From Cladorhizidae sp. MBARI D1340-BT2 (Eukaryota; Porifera; Demospongiae; Poecilosclerida; Cladorhizidae), in the NCBI GenBank assembly GCA_028752905.1, contig JAQNBH010000010.1:27104832-27168831 (forward strand): a stretch of 64,000 nt of DNA, given 5' to 3'. Of this stretch, positions 34,651 through 48,579 are shown one piece after another; within the stretch, counting starts at the first letter, position 1, and every line of letters begins with the position of its first letter. Both the position numbers and the translations under genes were made by a program. Under the pieces are notes generated by a model. The model was given only the letters and a program-made list of their open reading frames with translations. It was not told where the DNA came from and did not search any database.

Positions 34651-35759
34651 TAGGGTTTGGAACACCCCACAAGAGTCCAATATTCTGGAAATCCCTAGGA
34701 AAGATTGTGGCAGCACTGGGTATCCCTGCTAGAGGTCAGGGGCAGACTAGAGGTCAGGGGCAGACTGGGCACCCCTGCTCGAGGTCAAAAATACTTTTAT
34801 ACAAGAAAGGGGGGAGGGATGGAAATTGTCATGATGAGCTTTGAACCTGCTCATCAATTTTAAATAGCTATGTTGTTTCTGTGTGTGCGTGCAGACACAC
34901 ACACACACACACAGATATTAATTATTCCACACACACACCTGAGGTATACATATACACACACTCAGTGTGTAGGGTCCTGAGGCTGGGCAATATATCAGGG
35001 GCCAGTGTGTGTTGTTATGAGCCACAATAAACACTGATGCTAGGCAAGGAGGCTCCAGAAGCTGCACCTAAATACTCCCTCCTACTACACCCCTAGGCTA
35101 GACCATATTCACTGGCTACTGAAGTCACTTTCACATCAATTAAACTTCTTTCAGAATTCACAACTAGGCTTTAATTAGATTCACGGCTTTGATTATTCTG
35201 TAGAGTGTGTGTGGACTCATTGCTTGATTCGTGGGCGTGTGTGGCCGTGAATATGATTAACCTTGCTTGAAGAGCGGCTGTGCTGGAGGAGGTGTGTCTC
35301 AGCTCTTGTTAGGAGCCTTAGTTAATTAAGAGCTTTGGGGGATATTTAAAAAAAATTAAGCATGGGAGTTCCTCACATTATCGTTTAAAGCCCAGTTCTT
35401 GGTCGAGAGGAAATGTGTGGACACCTCCACTTATTATGTAGTTAAAGCCCCACCCCTCAGAAGCTCAAAGTTGGTTCATGGGGTCACACAACGAGGCAGT
35501 TGGCTTGAACTCAACATGGCCCGGCCAAGAACGATGCGTCTTATTCAGCCCTTTTCAACAAGTCTCGTTGCCGAGGAGACGAATTCTGCCGATGTTGGAA
35601 TGTTTCAGGAGCATTATTTGTACTCTTGTCAGTGCGTGATGTTGTGGATCCATGAACCCAACCTTGATTGCCTTGTAGGGCTTTATCATCCTGGTTATGT
35701 CTGAACCGAACCCTTTTAACGCCAGTTCACACAGCTCTCTTCTTCCTCATATGTATGTC
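34651..35759. other. Unique DNA with a small CA microsatellite
   Basis: A CA run lies at about 34892-34913. A plus-strand open stretch around 35514-35700 has protein-like composition (RTMRLIQPFSTSLVAEE) but no splice support; not called. A short duplication (gaggtcaggggcagact) lies near 34733-34770. Confidence 0.45.
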
Positions 35760-36020
35760 GTCTCCCTAAAAATGATAAGTGTGGCTGTCGGTGCGTACTT
35801 AACCAATAACAGGCAGCTCACTAACTTCCATGGCTTTGTTGCTATGGTAACTGAAATCCAGCTTGCCTGGCTTGTTGCTATGGTAACTGAAATCCAGCTT
35901 GCCTGGTCTCCCTAAAAATGATATGTGTGGCGTACTTACCAATAACAGGCAGCTCACTAACTTCCATGGCTTGTAGCTATGGTAACTGAAATCCAGCTTG
36001 CCTGGGTTCATTTCCATGGC
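35760..36020. repeat. Tandem duplication of about 145 bp with internal 36-bp repeat
   Basis: A block starting ctccctaaaaatgata and containing taacaggcagctcactaact occurs at about 35761 and 35909. It ends in tandem copies of ctatggtaactgaaatccag. The copies differ by small deletions. Confidence 0.88.
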
Positions 36021-36484
36021 AACTGAGAACCAACTTCCAGGGTTTATAGCCGTGATGATTGAGAACAGCCGATTTACTGGGCTGGTGTGTTTGTTCATAC
36101 AGCATTGACGTGTCGTTGTAGTCGATGGGTTAGATGTGGCGCCGAGATGGCCAATAACCTTTTCCCAAGCAGGATAAAGCTTCAACGATCCTTGACAATG
36201 CCTGGAGGGATGCCATCAAACCTCTAAGTGGGTCGAGATGTCTTGCGGTCGAATCATGGGAGGCTGTGTGGTGTGCTCTTGTAAAGTTACCCAGTGAAAC
36301 TTGTCAAGCTTTGGCAATGAAATGATTCTTTAAACCTCGTCTTTAAGTTGATTGGCCGATTTTTCTTATGCATGGCAATACTACCAAAGTCTTGTAGATG
36401 GAATCTTGCTGATCACTTGTGCAAGCTGCATCTGTCAAGAAGCTAGAAACATCAAGTGTGCGAGTGATGTCCACTGTGGAGCAG
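36021..36484. other. Unique spacer
   Basis: No supported feature. Confidence 0.45.
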
Positions 36485-36740
36485 TACCTTAGCAAGAGAG
36501 ACCTTGGGTTCTTCAGAGGCCTAAGGTTAGAGACACACACAATACAAGCTACCTTAGCAAGAGAGACCTTGGGTTCTTCAGAGGCCTAAGGTTAGAGACA
36601 CACACAATACAAGCTACCTTAGCAAGAGAGACCTTGGGTTCTTCAGAGGCCTAAGATTAGAGACACACACAGTACAAGCTACCTTAGCAAGAGAGACCTT
36701 GGGTTCTTCAGAGGTCTAAGGTTAGAGGCACACAGTACCT
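36485..36740. repeat. 65-bp tandem array, four copies
   Basis: Copies begin taccttagcaagagagacct and continue through tgggttcttcagag to gagacacacacaatacaagc. Only a few substitutions separate them. Confidence 0.95.
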
Positions 36741-37334
36741 GGTGGGCTCTTGCCTGGACTGTGTATAGCCAGCCTGGTTGTTAACACACCTAAATAACCT
36801 TTTCAGCTATTCTAGTGAAGTGAACCTCCAGAGAGGGAGGACCATCTGGGGGGGTGCATAGTACATTTACACACAAGCCACGCCAGACAATGCGGACATT
36901 TTTCTTTTGTTTGTTTTTGATATTGCGAACATCAAACGCACCTCACTTTAGCGCTGGAATGGAATCCGGTTCTATCCCAGCGACTCTACATGGTGCGACA
37001 AGATTCTGTGAACCAGCCACAACAAGTGGAAACTTTCGCAGTTCTCTTTGTCTCGATAAATTGGCGCACAAGGTGCTATTAATTCACACCGTGCAAACAC
37101 AGCGCTAAGTAACCCTAGAAACTGCCAGCAGGAAGGCCAAGCTGTTGCATGGACTAACCACATCACCACACATACAAGGTGGTGGGTGACTGCTGTGCAA
37201 GGCCTTCTCTGTCTGTGATGCTAGTTGCTAGCTGCAACCCTCCGTGGACGAGGTCTTGCCAAGTGGGCCCTTTCACGGCTCTACTCTTCAAGTTCACTCA
37301 TCAGAAAGGATCCCAAAATCTGTAATGGCATTGT
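36741..37334. other. Unique spacer
   Basis: Mixed-composition frames overlap on both strands near 36854-37169, with no splice or start evidence. Not called. Confidence 0.45.
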
Positions 37335-38045
37335 TAGTCCTAGCCGCTCTAGACTTCGCTTCCCTAGCGCTAGTCTTAACTTCCCTAGCCTTAACCTTAG
37401 CCCTAGTCTTAGCTTCTCTAGCCCTAGCTTCTCTAGCCCTAGCTTCTCTAGCCCTAGCTTCTCTAGCCCTAGTCTTAGCTTCTCCAGCCCTCACTTTAGC
37501 CCTAGCTTCCCTAGCCCTAACCTCAGCTCTCTAACCCTAGTCGTTCTCTAGCCTTAACTTCCTTAGCTCACCCTCACCCTAACCTTAGCATCCCTAACCT
37601 TATCCTTAGCCCTGGCTTTAGCCCTAGACTTGGCCTCCCTAACCTAGCCCTAACATACGTAACCCTAAACCTAGCCCTAACCTACCTAGCCCTAACCTAC
37701 CTAGCCCTAACCTACCTAGCCCTAACCTACCTAGCCCTAACCTACCTAGCCCTAACCTACCTAGCCCTACCCTACCTAGCCCTACCCTACCTAGCCCTAC
37801 CTTGCCTTAGCTTTCCTAGTGCTACCTCTATCCATCTAGCCTCCCTCCATCTAGTCCTAGCCTGGCCTTACCTCTATACCTCTAGCCCTAGCTCTAGCCC
37901 TGGCCCTAGTTCACGCCCTAGCATCAACCTTGGCCTTACCTCTAGCCCTAGCCCTAGCTCAAGCCCTAGCATCAACCTTGGCCCTACCTCTAGTCCTGGC
38001 CCTAGCATCAACCTTGGCCCTACCTCTAGCCCTAGCCCTAGCCTT
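37335..38045. repeat. Three contiguous CTAGCCCTA-class arrays
   Basis: At 37400-37520, ctctagccctagctt (15 bp). At 37650-37805, tacctagccctaacc (15 bp). At 37885-38045, a larger unit containing agcatcaaccttggcccta. Each is a different expansion of the same short motif. Confidence 0.92.
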
Positions 38046-38164
38046 GATAATAACGGAGACAAACTCCTCCCACTTTCTCCAAAACTATATTTTTGGGGAT
38101 GGCAGTGGGCATTGATCAGCTGTTCTAAATAAGGGAACCATGAACTTTATTTTGGCTTGTGTGT
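38046..38164. other. Short unique spacer
   Basis: Nothing recognised. Confidence 0.4.
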
Positions 38165-38425
38165 GGGTTCCCAGGGTGTCCTAGGAGAGGGCGTGACAGT
38201 GCTGGGGATGTGCAGTAGGTACCAGGGTGTCCTAGGAGAGGGCGTGGCAGTGCTGGGCATGTGCAGTAGGTACCAGGGTGTCCTAGGAGAGGGCGTGGCA
38301 GTGCTGGGCATGTGCAGTAGGTACCAGGGTGTCCTAGGAGAGGGCGTGGCAGTGCTGGGCATGTGCAGTAGGTACCAGGGTGTCCTAGGAGAGGGCGTGG
38401 CAGTGCTGGGCATGTGCAGTAAATC
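38165..38425. repeat. 51-bp tandem array, five copies
   Basis: Unit core agggtgtcctaggagagggc followed by gtggcagtgctgggcatgtg. The first copy differs at three sites. The same 51-bp period as the 27.5 kb array, but unrelated sequence. Confidence 0.96.
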
Positions 38426-38730
38426 CAGCCTCCCTAATAGCAATGGCGACAGGGTGACCAATAAGGTCTCTCTCATTGCCCCCTGCACTGTCGTGAGGCA
38501 TGCTGCAGCTACTCCCTGGTTTAGGGGACCATTGTGACCTTTATACGCAGGTCGCACCAGTAGCTGTGCGAAGGTTTTTTTCTTCGCTGGTAGAAGTAGG
38601 CGAGAGGAATGGTTTGGTGTCCCTGAACTTGTTCCATCTGCCCACTAATGCATAACCAACTTCCTGTAAGAAGTAGAGGAGCAAAATATGTGAGCCATCG
38701 AGGAAGTGTAGAGATTAAAAAAAGAAGATA
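38426..38730. other. Unique spacer
   Basis: Nothing recognised. Confidence 0.4.
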
Positions 38731-40248
<1,518 letters not shown>

Positions 40249-40592
40249 GCTATGGAGGTGTAATATATAACACCTCAGATGCAGAGGGTAAACTACATTG
40301 GAAATGGTCGTCACGGAAGATCTGGATGTTACCTGAGGTCGCTCTCACCTCGACCAGAATCCAAGCATACGTAGTATGATGGCATCAATAATGTTCAGGT
40401 CAGTAGACTGCATTAGGCCTGCTATGGAGGTGTAATATATAACACCTCAGATGCAGAGGGTAAACTACATTGGAAATGGTCGTCACGGAAGATCTGGATG
40501 TTACCTGAGGTCGCTCTCACCTCGACCAGAATCCAAGCATACGTAGTATGATGGCATCAATAATGTTCAGGTCAGTAGACTGCATTAGGCCT
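40249..40592. repeat. Exact 172-bp tandem duplication
   Basis: The block starting gctatggaggtgtaatatat at 40249 is repeated at 40421 with no difference that I could see. The near-zero divergence implies a very recent duplication or an assembly artefact. A 2-bp GC microhomology sits at the junction. Confidence 0.93.
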
Positions 40593-40779
40593 GCAGCTAT
40601 GCCTGGGGTTAGGACAATGGCTGGAGCAATGAGGCAAGACTGGGATTACAAACTAAAGCAATTTATGGGCTGGGAGCTTAAAAGGGTCTACCTTCTCCAT
40701 CATACCTTCACTTGCCCCTCAATGACATACATTTCTTACTCTATAACTGTAATAGGCTTCTCTGTGCCATCTCTATGAC
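40593..40779. other. Unique spacer
   Basis: Nothing recognised. Confidence 0.4.
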
Positions 40780-41600
40780 TACCATAGCTGTAACCATGAC
40801 TACGATACTCACACCCCACCTAGCCATGACTACCACACTCACCCCACCTAGCCATGACTACCATACTCACACCCCACCTAGACATGACTACCACGCTCGC
40901 CATCTAACCGTGTTAAGGTGGCTATAACCATGACTACCACACTCACACCATCTAACCATGTATAAGGTGGCTATAACCATGACTACCACACTCACACCAT
41001 GTATAAGGTAGCTATAACCATGACTACCACACTCACACCATCTAACCATGTATAAGGTGGCTATAACCATGACTACCACACTCACACCATCTAACCATGT
41101 ATAAGGTGGCTATAACCATGACTACCACATTCACCATCTAACCATGTGTAAGGTGGCTATAACCGTGACTACCACAACCATGTGTAAGGTGGCTGTAACC
41201 ATGACTACCACACTCACCATCTAACCATGTATAAGGTGGCTATAACCATGACTACCACACTCACCATCTAACCATGTATAAGGTGGCTATAACCATGACT
41301 ACCACACTCACACTATCTAACCATGTATAAGGTGGCTATAACCATGACTACCACACTCACCATCTAACCATGTATAAGGTGGCTATAACCATGACTACCA
41401 CACTCGCACTATCTAACCATGTATAAGGTGGCTATAACCATGACTACCACACTCACCATCTAACCATGTATAAGGTGGCTATAACCATGACTACCACACT
41501 CACACCATCTAACCATGTATAAGGTGGCTATAACCATGACTGTCACACTCACCATCTAACCATGTGTAAGGTGGCTGTAACCATGACTACCACACACACT
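40780..41600. repeat. 47-49 bp tandem array, about 17 copies
   Basis: Unit core ctataaccatgactaccaca followed by ctcaccatctaaccatgt and ataaggtgg. The left end (40780-40900) is more diverged and shorter in period, suggesting older copies at that edge. Confidence 0.95.
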
Positions 41601-41734
41601 GGACTGGAAAAACAATGTAAATTTGAATGTGTTATCTAATTAGACAATGCAAGGCTTAGCGAAAGAATGAGAGAGCTGGTGTTAATAATGGAGCTAGGCC
41701 AAAATGCTGCATGCAGGCACAGGTCAAGATATTA

Positions 41735-42470
41735 ACCAGCATGGATACATGCATGTTATATTAACCAGCATGGATGCATGCATGTTATATTAACCAACAT
41801 GGATACATGCATGTTATATTAGCCAGCATGGATACATGCATGTTATATTAACCAGCATGGATACATGCATGTTTTATTAACCAGCATGGATGCATGCATG
41901 TTATATTAACCAACATGGATGCATGCATGTTATATTAGCCAGCATGGATACATGCATGTTATATTAACCAGCATGGATACATGCATGTTATATTAGCCAG
42001 CATGGATACATGCATGTTATATTAACCAGCATGGATACATGCATGTTATATTAACCAGCATGGATACATGCATGTTATATTAGCCAGCATGGATACATGC
42101 ATGTTATATTAACCAACATGGATACATGCATGTTATATTAACCATCATGCATGTGTTATATTAACTAGCATGGATACATGCATGTTATATTAACCAGCAT
42201 GGATACATGCATGTTATATTAACCAACATGGATACATACATGTTATATTATGTATACATGCATGTTATATTAACCAACATAGATACATGCATGTTATATT
42301 AACCAGCATGGATACATGCATGTTATATTAACCAGCATGGATGCATGCATGTTATATTAACAAGCATGGATACATGCATGTTATATTAACCAGCATGGAT
42401 GCATGCATGTTATATTAACAAGCATGGATACATGCATGTTATATTAACAAGCATGGATACATGCATGTTA
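41735..42470. repeat. 29-bp tandem array, about 25 copies
   Basis: Unit core agcatggatacatgcatgtt followed by atattaacc. Variants include gatgcatgcatg and ttagccagc, and one deleted unit near 42145. The unit contains the palindromes atgcat and catgcatg. Confidence 0.96.
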
Positions 42471-43134
42471 CTACATGCCCTCGTTTTCAAAAGAATTTTT
42501 TTTGCCAAACCAGTGGTAGCCATGGCAACCAGGGTGCGGCCTGAATGACAGGTGGGTGAGACACTTTTGGTGTACTCTCGCATGGCTAACCAATAGGTGT
42601 TGATCGAGGGCTCTCACCAACCGAACAACGAGAGGCATCCTGAGGAGCATTAGTTTTTCCATGCCCTTTTCACTGCCTATATTAGGTTAATTGGAAGCAA
42701 AGCGATTGCTTGAAAGCCTCCTAATCATCTCCCCCTGGAAATCGACTATCACATTCATGGTCTGGATTGGACCACTTTACTTCTTGGCAATAGAACTTCT
42801 GACGAGCCTGACTGTCTGATCACGTCAGAGCTGTTCCTGCCAACCTCCATTATCTCATCACTGCTCATGCATGGCCGAGTAACGAGTCTGGTTTGGATCG
42901 GGTCATTTAGTATTGCTGCCTGTGGCATACATGTAGGAAGGCCTGCACATGTTAGAGCGTGTGTGGCTTTCAGCTAGATTGCTTTTACTAATTGGATCAG
43001 TCCTTAACTGACAAATGCCATCATGCTAGGCTCACTGCCTTCTCCACATCAAATGGAGAAGCCTAATTGATCATCCAGGCTCTGTGGCATGGTTTGAGCA
43101 AGATGCTGGCTTGCCAGGCTAATGGTTCAGCAGC
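42471..43134. other. Unique spacer
   Basis: A minus-strand frame over 42471-42662 has mixed composition but no support. No feature called. Confidence 0.45.
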
Positions 43135-43395
43135 ACTCTCTGTTTTTCTCCCAGGGGGCAGTGCTGATGGTTGAAGCAGCTCCCTAGGTTTTTCTCCCAG
43201 TGGGCAGTGCTGATGGTTGAACACCTAGGTTTTTCTCCCAGTGGGCAGTGCTGATGGTTGAAGCAGCTCCCTAGGTTTTTCTCCCAGGGGGCAGTGCTGA
43301 TGGTTGAAGCAGCTCCCTAGGTTTTTCTCCCAGTGGGCAGTGCTGATGGTTGAAGCAGCTCCCTAGGTTTTGCTCCCAAGGGCAGTGCTGATGGT
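43135..43395. repeat. 46-bp tandem array, about six copies
   Basis: Unit core gggcagtgctgatggttgaa followed by gcagctccctaggttt. One copy is shortened near 43218. Confidence 0.95.
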
Positions 43396-43599
43396 CTCAT
43401 CGTGCATTCTCGGAGGAGGTAGAGGTACAGATGTGAAAGCGTCAAATGTTCTGTGTGCTCGTCAGACAGAAGAATGGTCTGGGGCTGGTTTCCCTGGACT
43501 AACCCTGGCTCTAACTCTTGCTTGATCCTAGCACCTACATGTAGCTACTGCCTTTGCCTTGCCCTAGCCATGAGGTGACTGGTGCCTAGGCCTTGCATT
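43396..43599. other. Short unique spacer
   Basis: Nothing recognised. Confidence 0.4.
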
Positions 43600-44215
43600 G
43601 CAAGGAGTCCCCTAGCACACTCTAGCAGCAAGTGCCTAAGCCCTGCTAGCAGCCTAGCACACTCTAGCAGCAAGTGCCCAAGCTCTGCTAGCAGCCTAGC
43701 ACACACTAGCAGCAAGTGCCCAAGCTCTGCTAGCAGCCTAGCACACTCTAGCAGCAAGTGCCCAAGCTCTGCTAGCAGCCTAGCACACTCTAGCAGCAAG
43801 TGCCCAAGCTCTGCTAGCAGCCTAGCAGTAAGTGCCCAAGCTCTGCTAGCAGCCTAGCACACACTAGCAGCAAGTGCCCAAGCTCTGCTAGCAGCCTAGC
43901 ACACTCTAGCAGCAAGTGCCTAAGCCCTGCTAGCAGCCTAGCACACTCTAGCAGCAAGTGCCCAAGCTCTGCTAGCAGTCTAGCACACACTAGCAGCAAG
44001 TGCCCAAGCTCTGCTAGCAGCCTAGCACACTCTAGCAGCAAGTGCCCAAGCTCTGCTAGCAGCCTAGCACACACTAGCAGCAAGTGCCCAAGCTCTGCTA
44101 GCAGTCTAGCACACACTAGCAGCAAGTGCCCAAGCTCTGCTAGCAGCCTAGCACACTCTAGCAGCAAGTGCCCAAGCTCTGCTAGCAGCCTAGCACACTC
44201 TAGCAGCAAGTGCCT
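43600..44215. repeat. 39-bp tandem array, about 16 copies
   Basis: Unit core agcaagtgcccaagctctgc followed by tagcagcctagcacact. One copy near 43820 lacks the middle of the unit. The 39-bp period keeps frames open on both strands. Confidence 0.96.
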
Positions 44216-44394
44216 AAACTCTTCTTTGGAAGGAACTCCACAGCCCCTTGCTCCTAGCAGGACCTCACTTAATTAAATATAGTTGTTTAGCAAGAACTCC
44301 TCAGTATATATACAGACCCTCAGCCACAATCATTTGTTGGGTGACATCATCCACACAAATATTCTAGGACTGTCCCACATCTGTGTGAGCTATA

Positions 44395-45340
44395 ATGATA
44401 TGCACACTGGCAGTGTAACATGTATTAGTGTGCAGGTATAACACTGGTAGTGTAACATGTATTAGTGTGCAGGTATAACACTGATAGTGTAACATGTATT
44501 AGTGTGCAGGTATAACACTGGTAGTGTAACATGTATTAGTGTGCAGGTATAACACTGGTAGTGTAACATGTATTAGTGTGCAGGCTATAACACTGGTAGT
44601 GTAACATGTATTAGTGTGCAGGTATAACACTGGTAGTGTAACATGTATTAGTGTGCATGTATAACACTGGTAGTGTAACATGTATTAGTGTGCAGGTATA
44701 ACACTGGTAGTGTAACATGTATTAGTGTGCAGGTATAACACTGGTAGTGTAACATGTATTAGTGTGCAGGTATAACACTGGTAGTGTAACATGTATTAGT
44801 GTGCAGGTATAACACTGGTAGTGTAACATGTATTAGTGTGCAGGTATAACACTGGTAGTGTAACATGTATTAGTGTGCAGGTATAACACTGGTAGTGTAA
44901 CATGTATTAGTGTGCAGGCTATAACACTGGTAGTGTAACATGTATTAGTGTGCAGGTATAACACTGGTAGTGTAACATGTATTAGTGTGCAGGTATAACA
45001 CTGGTAGTGTAACATGTATTAGTGTGCAGGTATAACACTGGTAGTGTAACATGTATTAGTGTGCAGGTATAACACTGGTAGTGTAACATGTATTAGTGTG
45101 CAGGTATAACACTGGTAGTGTAACATGTATTAGTGTGCAGGTATAACACTGGTAGTGTAACATGTATTAGTGTGCAGGTATAACACTGGTAGTGTAACAT
45201 GTATTAGTGTGCAGGCTATAACACTGGTAGTGTAACATGTATTAGTGTGCAGGCTATAACACTGGTAGTGTAACATGTATTAGTGTGCAGGTATAACACT
45301 GGTAGTGTAACATGTATTAGTGTGCAGGCTATAACACTGA
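44395..45340. repeat. 37-bp tandem array, about 25 copies
   Basis: Unit core ggtataacactggtagtgta followed by acatgtattagtgtgca. A variant with one extra base (caggctataac) recurs, and segments around 44585 and 44919 repeat the same local order, so a block of about 334 bp was duplicated. Confidence 0.96.
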
Positions 45341-46054
45341 GGGGGGGGGGGGGGGGTAGTGCCACATGAATTAGTGTGTGAGCTATAATGATATTCATAC
45401 TGGTAGTGCCTATAAAGGTTACTTGTGAACTCTTACCACTCTCCATCCAATAGTCACATCAGAAATTAAGTTGTCTCTTGACATTTAAATTGGGGGGTGG
45501 GGGGTGATGCTTTTTTCCCTTTTCTTCCCCGTTGGGGAAAATTCCTCTGTTCCCCCTCCTGTCCCCCCTCCTGTTCCCCCTCCGTCTAACTGGAAGTTCT
45601 GCCAGCAGTTTCTTTGGGTTGTTTCTGCTCCACGTCAAAGTGGAGGGCGGCGGCAGATCTACTCAAGGGAGGGAACTGTTGGTTAGGGCATGGTGGCTAG
45701 ATCTACATATATACTCAAGGGAGGAAAAGGTTGGTATCCGGGATGAGCTCAAAATCCGTGATATTGCGGAGACTGGTGTGACTTCAGTAAACTGAACATT
45801 TCAGTGACCCGAATGCCCTCCGCCCCCAGCGTGTTGGAATGGGGTGGATACCTTCCCACTGGGTCCTCATGCCCACTTGGCAGAATTGAGCTCGCATTCA
45901 ATGGCCAATTTAATTCAACTTGTTTGTGGTAATTCGCATGCCTATTCTTTCTGTTATCATGCAATAATCTGCTCCCTCCCTCCCCCTCTCTTCCCACTCC
46001 CTCCCCCTCCCTCTCTCCCCCTCCCCTTCCCCTCTCTCCCCCCTCTCTCTGCAG
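45341..46054. other. Upstream of exon 1: G run, unique DNA, long pyrimidine tract
   Basis: A 16-bp G run at 45341-45356 ends the array. Unique sequence follows, then a strong CT tract at 45970-46050 that serves as the acceptor pyrimidine tract for the exon at 46055. Confidence 0.6.
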
Positions 46055-46166
46055 AGCTGTGGCATTGGAAAAGCTGCAGCACTTTGAAGGCATGAAGCAT
46101 TGCTATGGCGAGCAGCTGCACCCTCAGAGTTCTCTGCTGAATGGCATCGGCCAGAAACCCCCCAAG
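46055..46166 (+). CDS. Internal exon A of an unidentified gene
   Basis: One of the best coding islands in the window. A long CT tract ends in ctctctctgcag|, and the exon closes with cccaag|gtgagc. After one leftover base, it encodes 37 complete codons (ALEKLQHFEGMKHCYGEQ, then a proline-ended QKPPK) and ends in phase 0. Composition is ordinary cytosolic protein, with an amphipathic start. It joins exon B at 47236 in matching phase across a 1,069-bp intron. A second gtgagc lies 12 bp downstream and could be an alternative donor. The protein family is not recognised. Confidence 0.7.
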
Positions 46167-46199
46167 GTGAGCAGGAAAGTGAGCAGGCACCTGACCCTC

Positions 46200-46610
46200 G
46201 TCTTTCTTCCCCGACCCTTTTTAAATCTTTCTTCACTCACTCATTAAACCCTTTCCACATTTCCACACTCCCTTTAATCCCTTCTTCCCACCCTTTAACC
46301 CTTCTTCCACACCTTTAACAATCTTCCTGTCCATTTAACCCTTCTTCCACACCTTTAACATTCTTCCTGCCCCTTTAACCCCTTCTTCCCACACATTTAA
46401 CCCTTCTTACCACCCCTTTTAACTCCTTCCATCCCCTTTAACCCCTTCTTCCCATTCCTTTAACCCGTCTTCTGCCCATTTAACCCTTATTAACCCTTAT
46501 TCCACCCATTTAACCTTCCCACCCCTTTTATCCCCTTATTCCAACATATTTAACCCCTTATTCCCCACCCTTTAACTCCTTATTCTCACTTCCTTCTAAG
46601 TCTTCCTCCC
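46200..46610. repeat. Degenerate pyrimidine-rich minisatellite inside the intron
   Basis: Imperfect copies of cttcttcccaccctttaacc with a period of about 20-26 bp. Lies wholly within the intron between exons A and B. Confidence 0.85.
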
Positions 46611-46965
46611 CCACTTCCCTTCTAACCCAACCAATTCTTCCACTATTTAAAAATATTTAATGACCAGGGAAATTACCTCTATTAGTGTATCAGAAATAAG
46701 ATGGCAGCCAAAACAACAACAACAACAGAGAATAGTAATGTGCAGTCAATTTATTTGTAATATTTATATGTGCCCGAGTCGCATTGTTTCAGTGTTAACT
46801 TGTTGTTGTTGTTATCAATACAAGTAAATGTGTACACACATGGCCTTCTTTATTGTTTTAAACATTACAATCGTAAATAACAATAATAACAACAACAATA
46901 ACACCACCTACTCAGCACCTACTTGTAAATTTATAAGTTATCCAGTCCCAGACTGCTTGTCAATA

Positions 46966-46983
46966 CTATTATTATTATTATTA

Positions 46984-47052
<69 letters not shown>

Positions 47053-47075
47053 TTATTATTATTATATTATTGTTG
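46966..47075. repeat. (ATT)n microsatellite in the intron
   Basis: About 33 att triplets with one or two single-base slips. Confidence 0.97.
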
Positions 47076-47235
47076 TTGTTGTTTTTGCTGTTGTTGTTAT
47101 TAATTATTATTACTGAATATTATTATTACTGACTAATTCCACTGACTAATTCCACTTGTGTTACTTATAATATGCCCCTCGGCCATGTCCCGCCAGTATG
47201 AAGGTGTTAACAGTATGCTCCTCCCCCTGCCGCAG

Positions 47236-47397
47236 GACGTGCATAGCGACCACGATGTGGCAACTCCGGTGGACCGGAACAAGCAGCTCATGCGTGACCT
47301 GCGCTCACAGCTAGCCGAGATCGACCATCGCCTGGGGGTGTTCCCCGAGGAGCAGTCCTCCGCATTCAGACCCGTGACCTTGTCACCCAATAGCCAG
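47236..47397 (+). CDS. Internal exon B of the same gene, predicted coiled-coil segment
   Basis: Acceptor ctcctccccctgccgcag| and donor agccag|gtatgc bound exactly 162 bp, which is 54 codons in phase 0 at both ends. Residues 14-33 (RNKQLMRDLRSQLAEIDHRL) have heptad-like spacing typical of a coiled coil. The C-terminal part is Pro/Ser-rich (VTLSPNSQ). The region is clearly more GC-rich and less repetitive than its flanks. The phase agrees with exon A. No further exon is visible before 48.5 kb. The protein family is not recognised; a cytoskeletal or scaffold role would be only a guess. Confidence 0.72.
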
Positions 47398-48579
47398 GTA
47401 TGCGACAGAAGTGTATTTTGGTTGGTCTGTTTCCAACGGCATTATATATTATATTGAGGGTACCCCTTACCGGAAGAAATGATAAATTATTGGGTGTGGT
47501 TGTTTCTGATTATCAATTGACGTCATCAATTGACGTCACTATTATGGTGGCCTCCCAGATGCCATGCCCCCTAATGTTAGATTATAATATCTGACTTTAA
47601 TTACCTTGTTACAATTTTTTAAATAGAATGTCTACAGGAGAGAGGAGGAGAGGGGAGGGGAGGGGGGAGGGGTTTGAAGGGAAGCAGTTAACTACAGGTC
47701 GTTGTTATGGTGGGAGTGTCTGTCCTAGTGTAGGTGGAGTGCGCCTTTTAAGTTTCCTGTGTGTTAATTGATAGGCGTTGTTGATTTAGACGTACTTCAG
47801 ATGCTGACAAACTTCTTGTAGTATTAATAATAACAATAACAACAACTGTACTAACCATTGAAGATTTCCTAATAAGGGCATCCTGGCTGTGGGTACAAAG
47901 TTGAAGGCAACTCGAGTGGCGAGCTGGCGGCTGTCCTTTCAAAACAATCAACGACAACAAACATTTGTTGTTGTTATTGTTTAATGATATTTAGTTTTCT
48001 TGGGCTGGCTGGGACTAGCTGCTATATGGTAAAGGTCATCACTGATCTTAGCTGGTCATCACTGGGGTTAATTAAGTGTGGCCGTGTAGGCACACGACGA
48101 TGACTCGCCAAGCTAATTAGGGTAGGAAGGATGAAGGGGGAGAAGATGAGGTTGAGTGCTTTGTTGCTACCCACCTCGTGTGAGAGGCAAGGTCAAGGAA
48201 TCTGGAGGTCGTTGGTCCGTGTGAGTTGTGTGTATGTGAGTGTGGTGTGTGTGGGATCTTAAAAGAATCGTGAAATCAGTCGCTAAAAATAGAATTAATG
48301 ACATCACCTGGATGACATCACCTGGAAGGTCTTTATGGAGCCGAGCAGTCGTCACCGATGCCCTCTTCATCCAGCAGGATCAGCGATGTTGGACCTCTAG
48401 AGTTGACCAACCTCGATGAGCCATGTCATTGTCAGCTTGGACAGGATATCAAGAACTCTGCTTTGCTTGTGTGTGGGGTTGCATGGCATGGGGAAATGCT
48501 TTGACTCCACCCCCTTTCTCTCACTTTCTCAGTTTTGTCTCACCTCCTTTGGTGGTTGTGTTCTCCCTGCAATCCTGGG
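47398..48579. other. Intron or intergenic DNA
   Basis: Contains a direct repeat atcaattgacgtca near 47513-47540, with two CRE-like tgacgtca sites, and a G-rich tract near 47640-47672. A duplicated gatgacatcacctgg lies near 48300. No exon supported. Confidence 0.5.

Noticed and set aside
43600..45340. Regular repeats with apparent constant and variable parts that might suggest a CRISPR array
   Set aside because: There are no unique spacers; the whole unit repeats. The host is eukaryotic and there are no cas-like genes.
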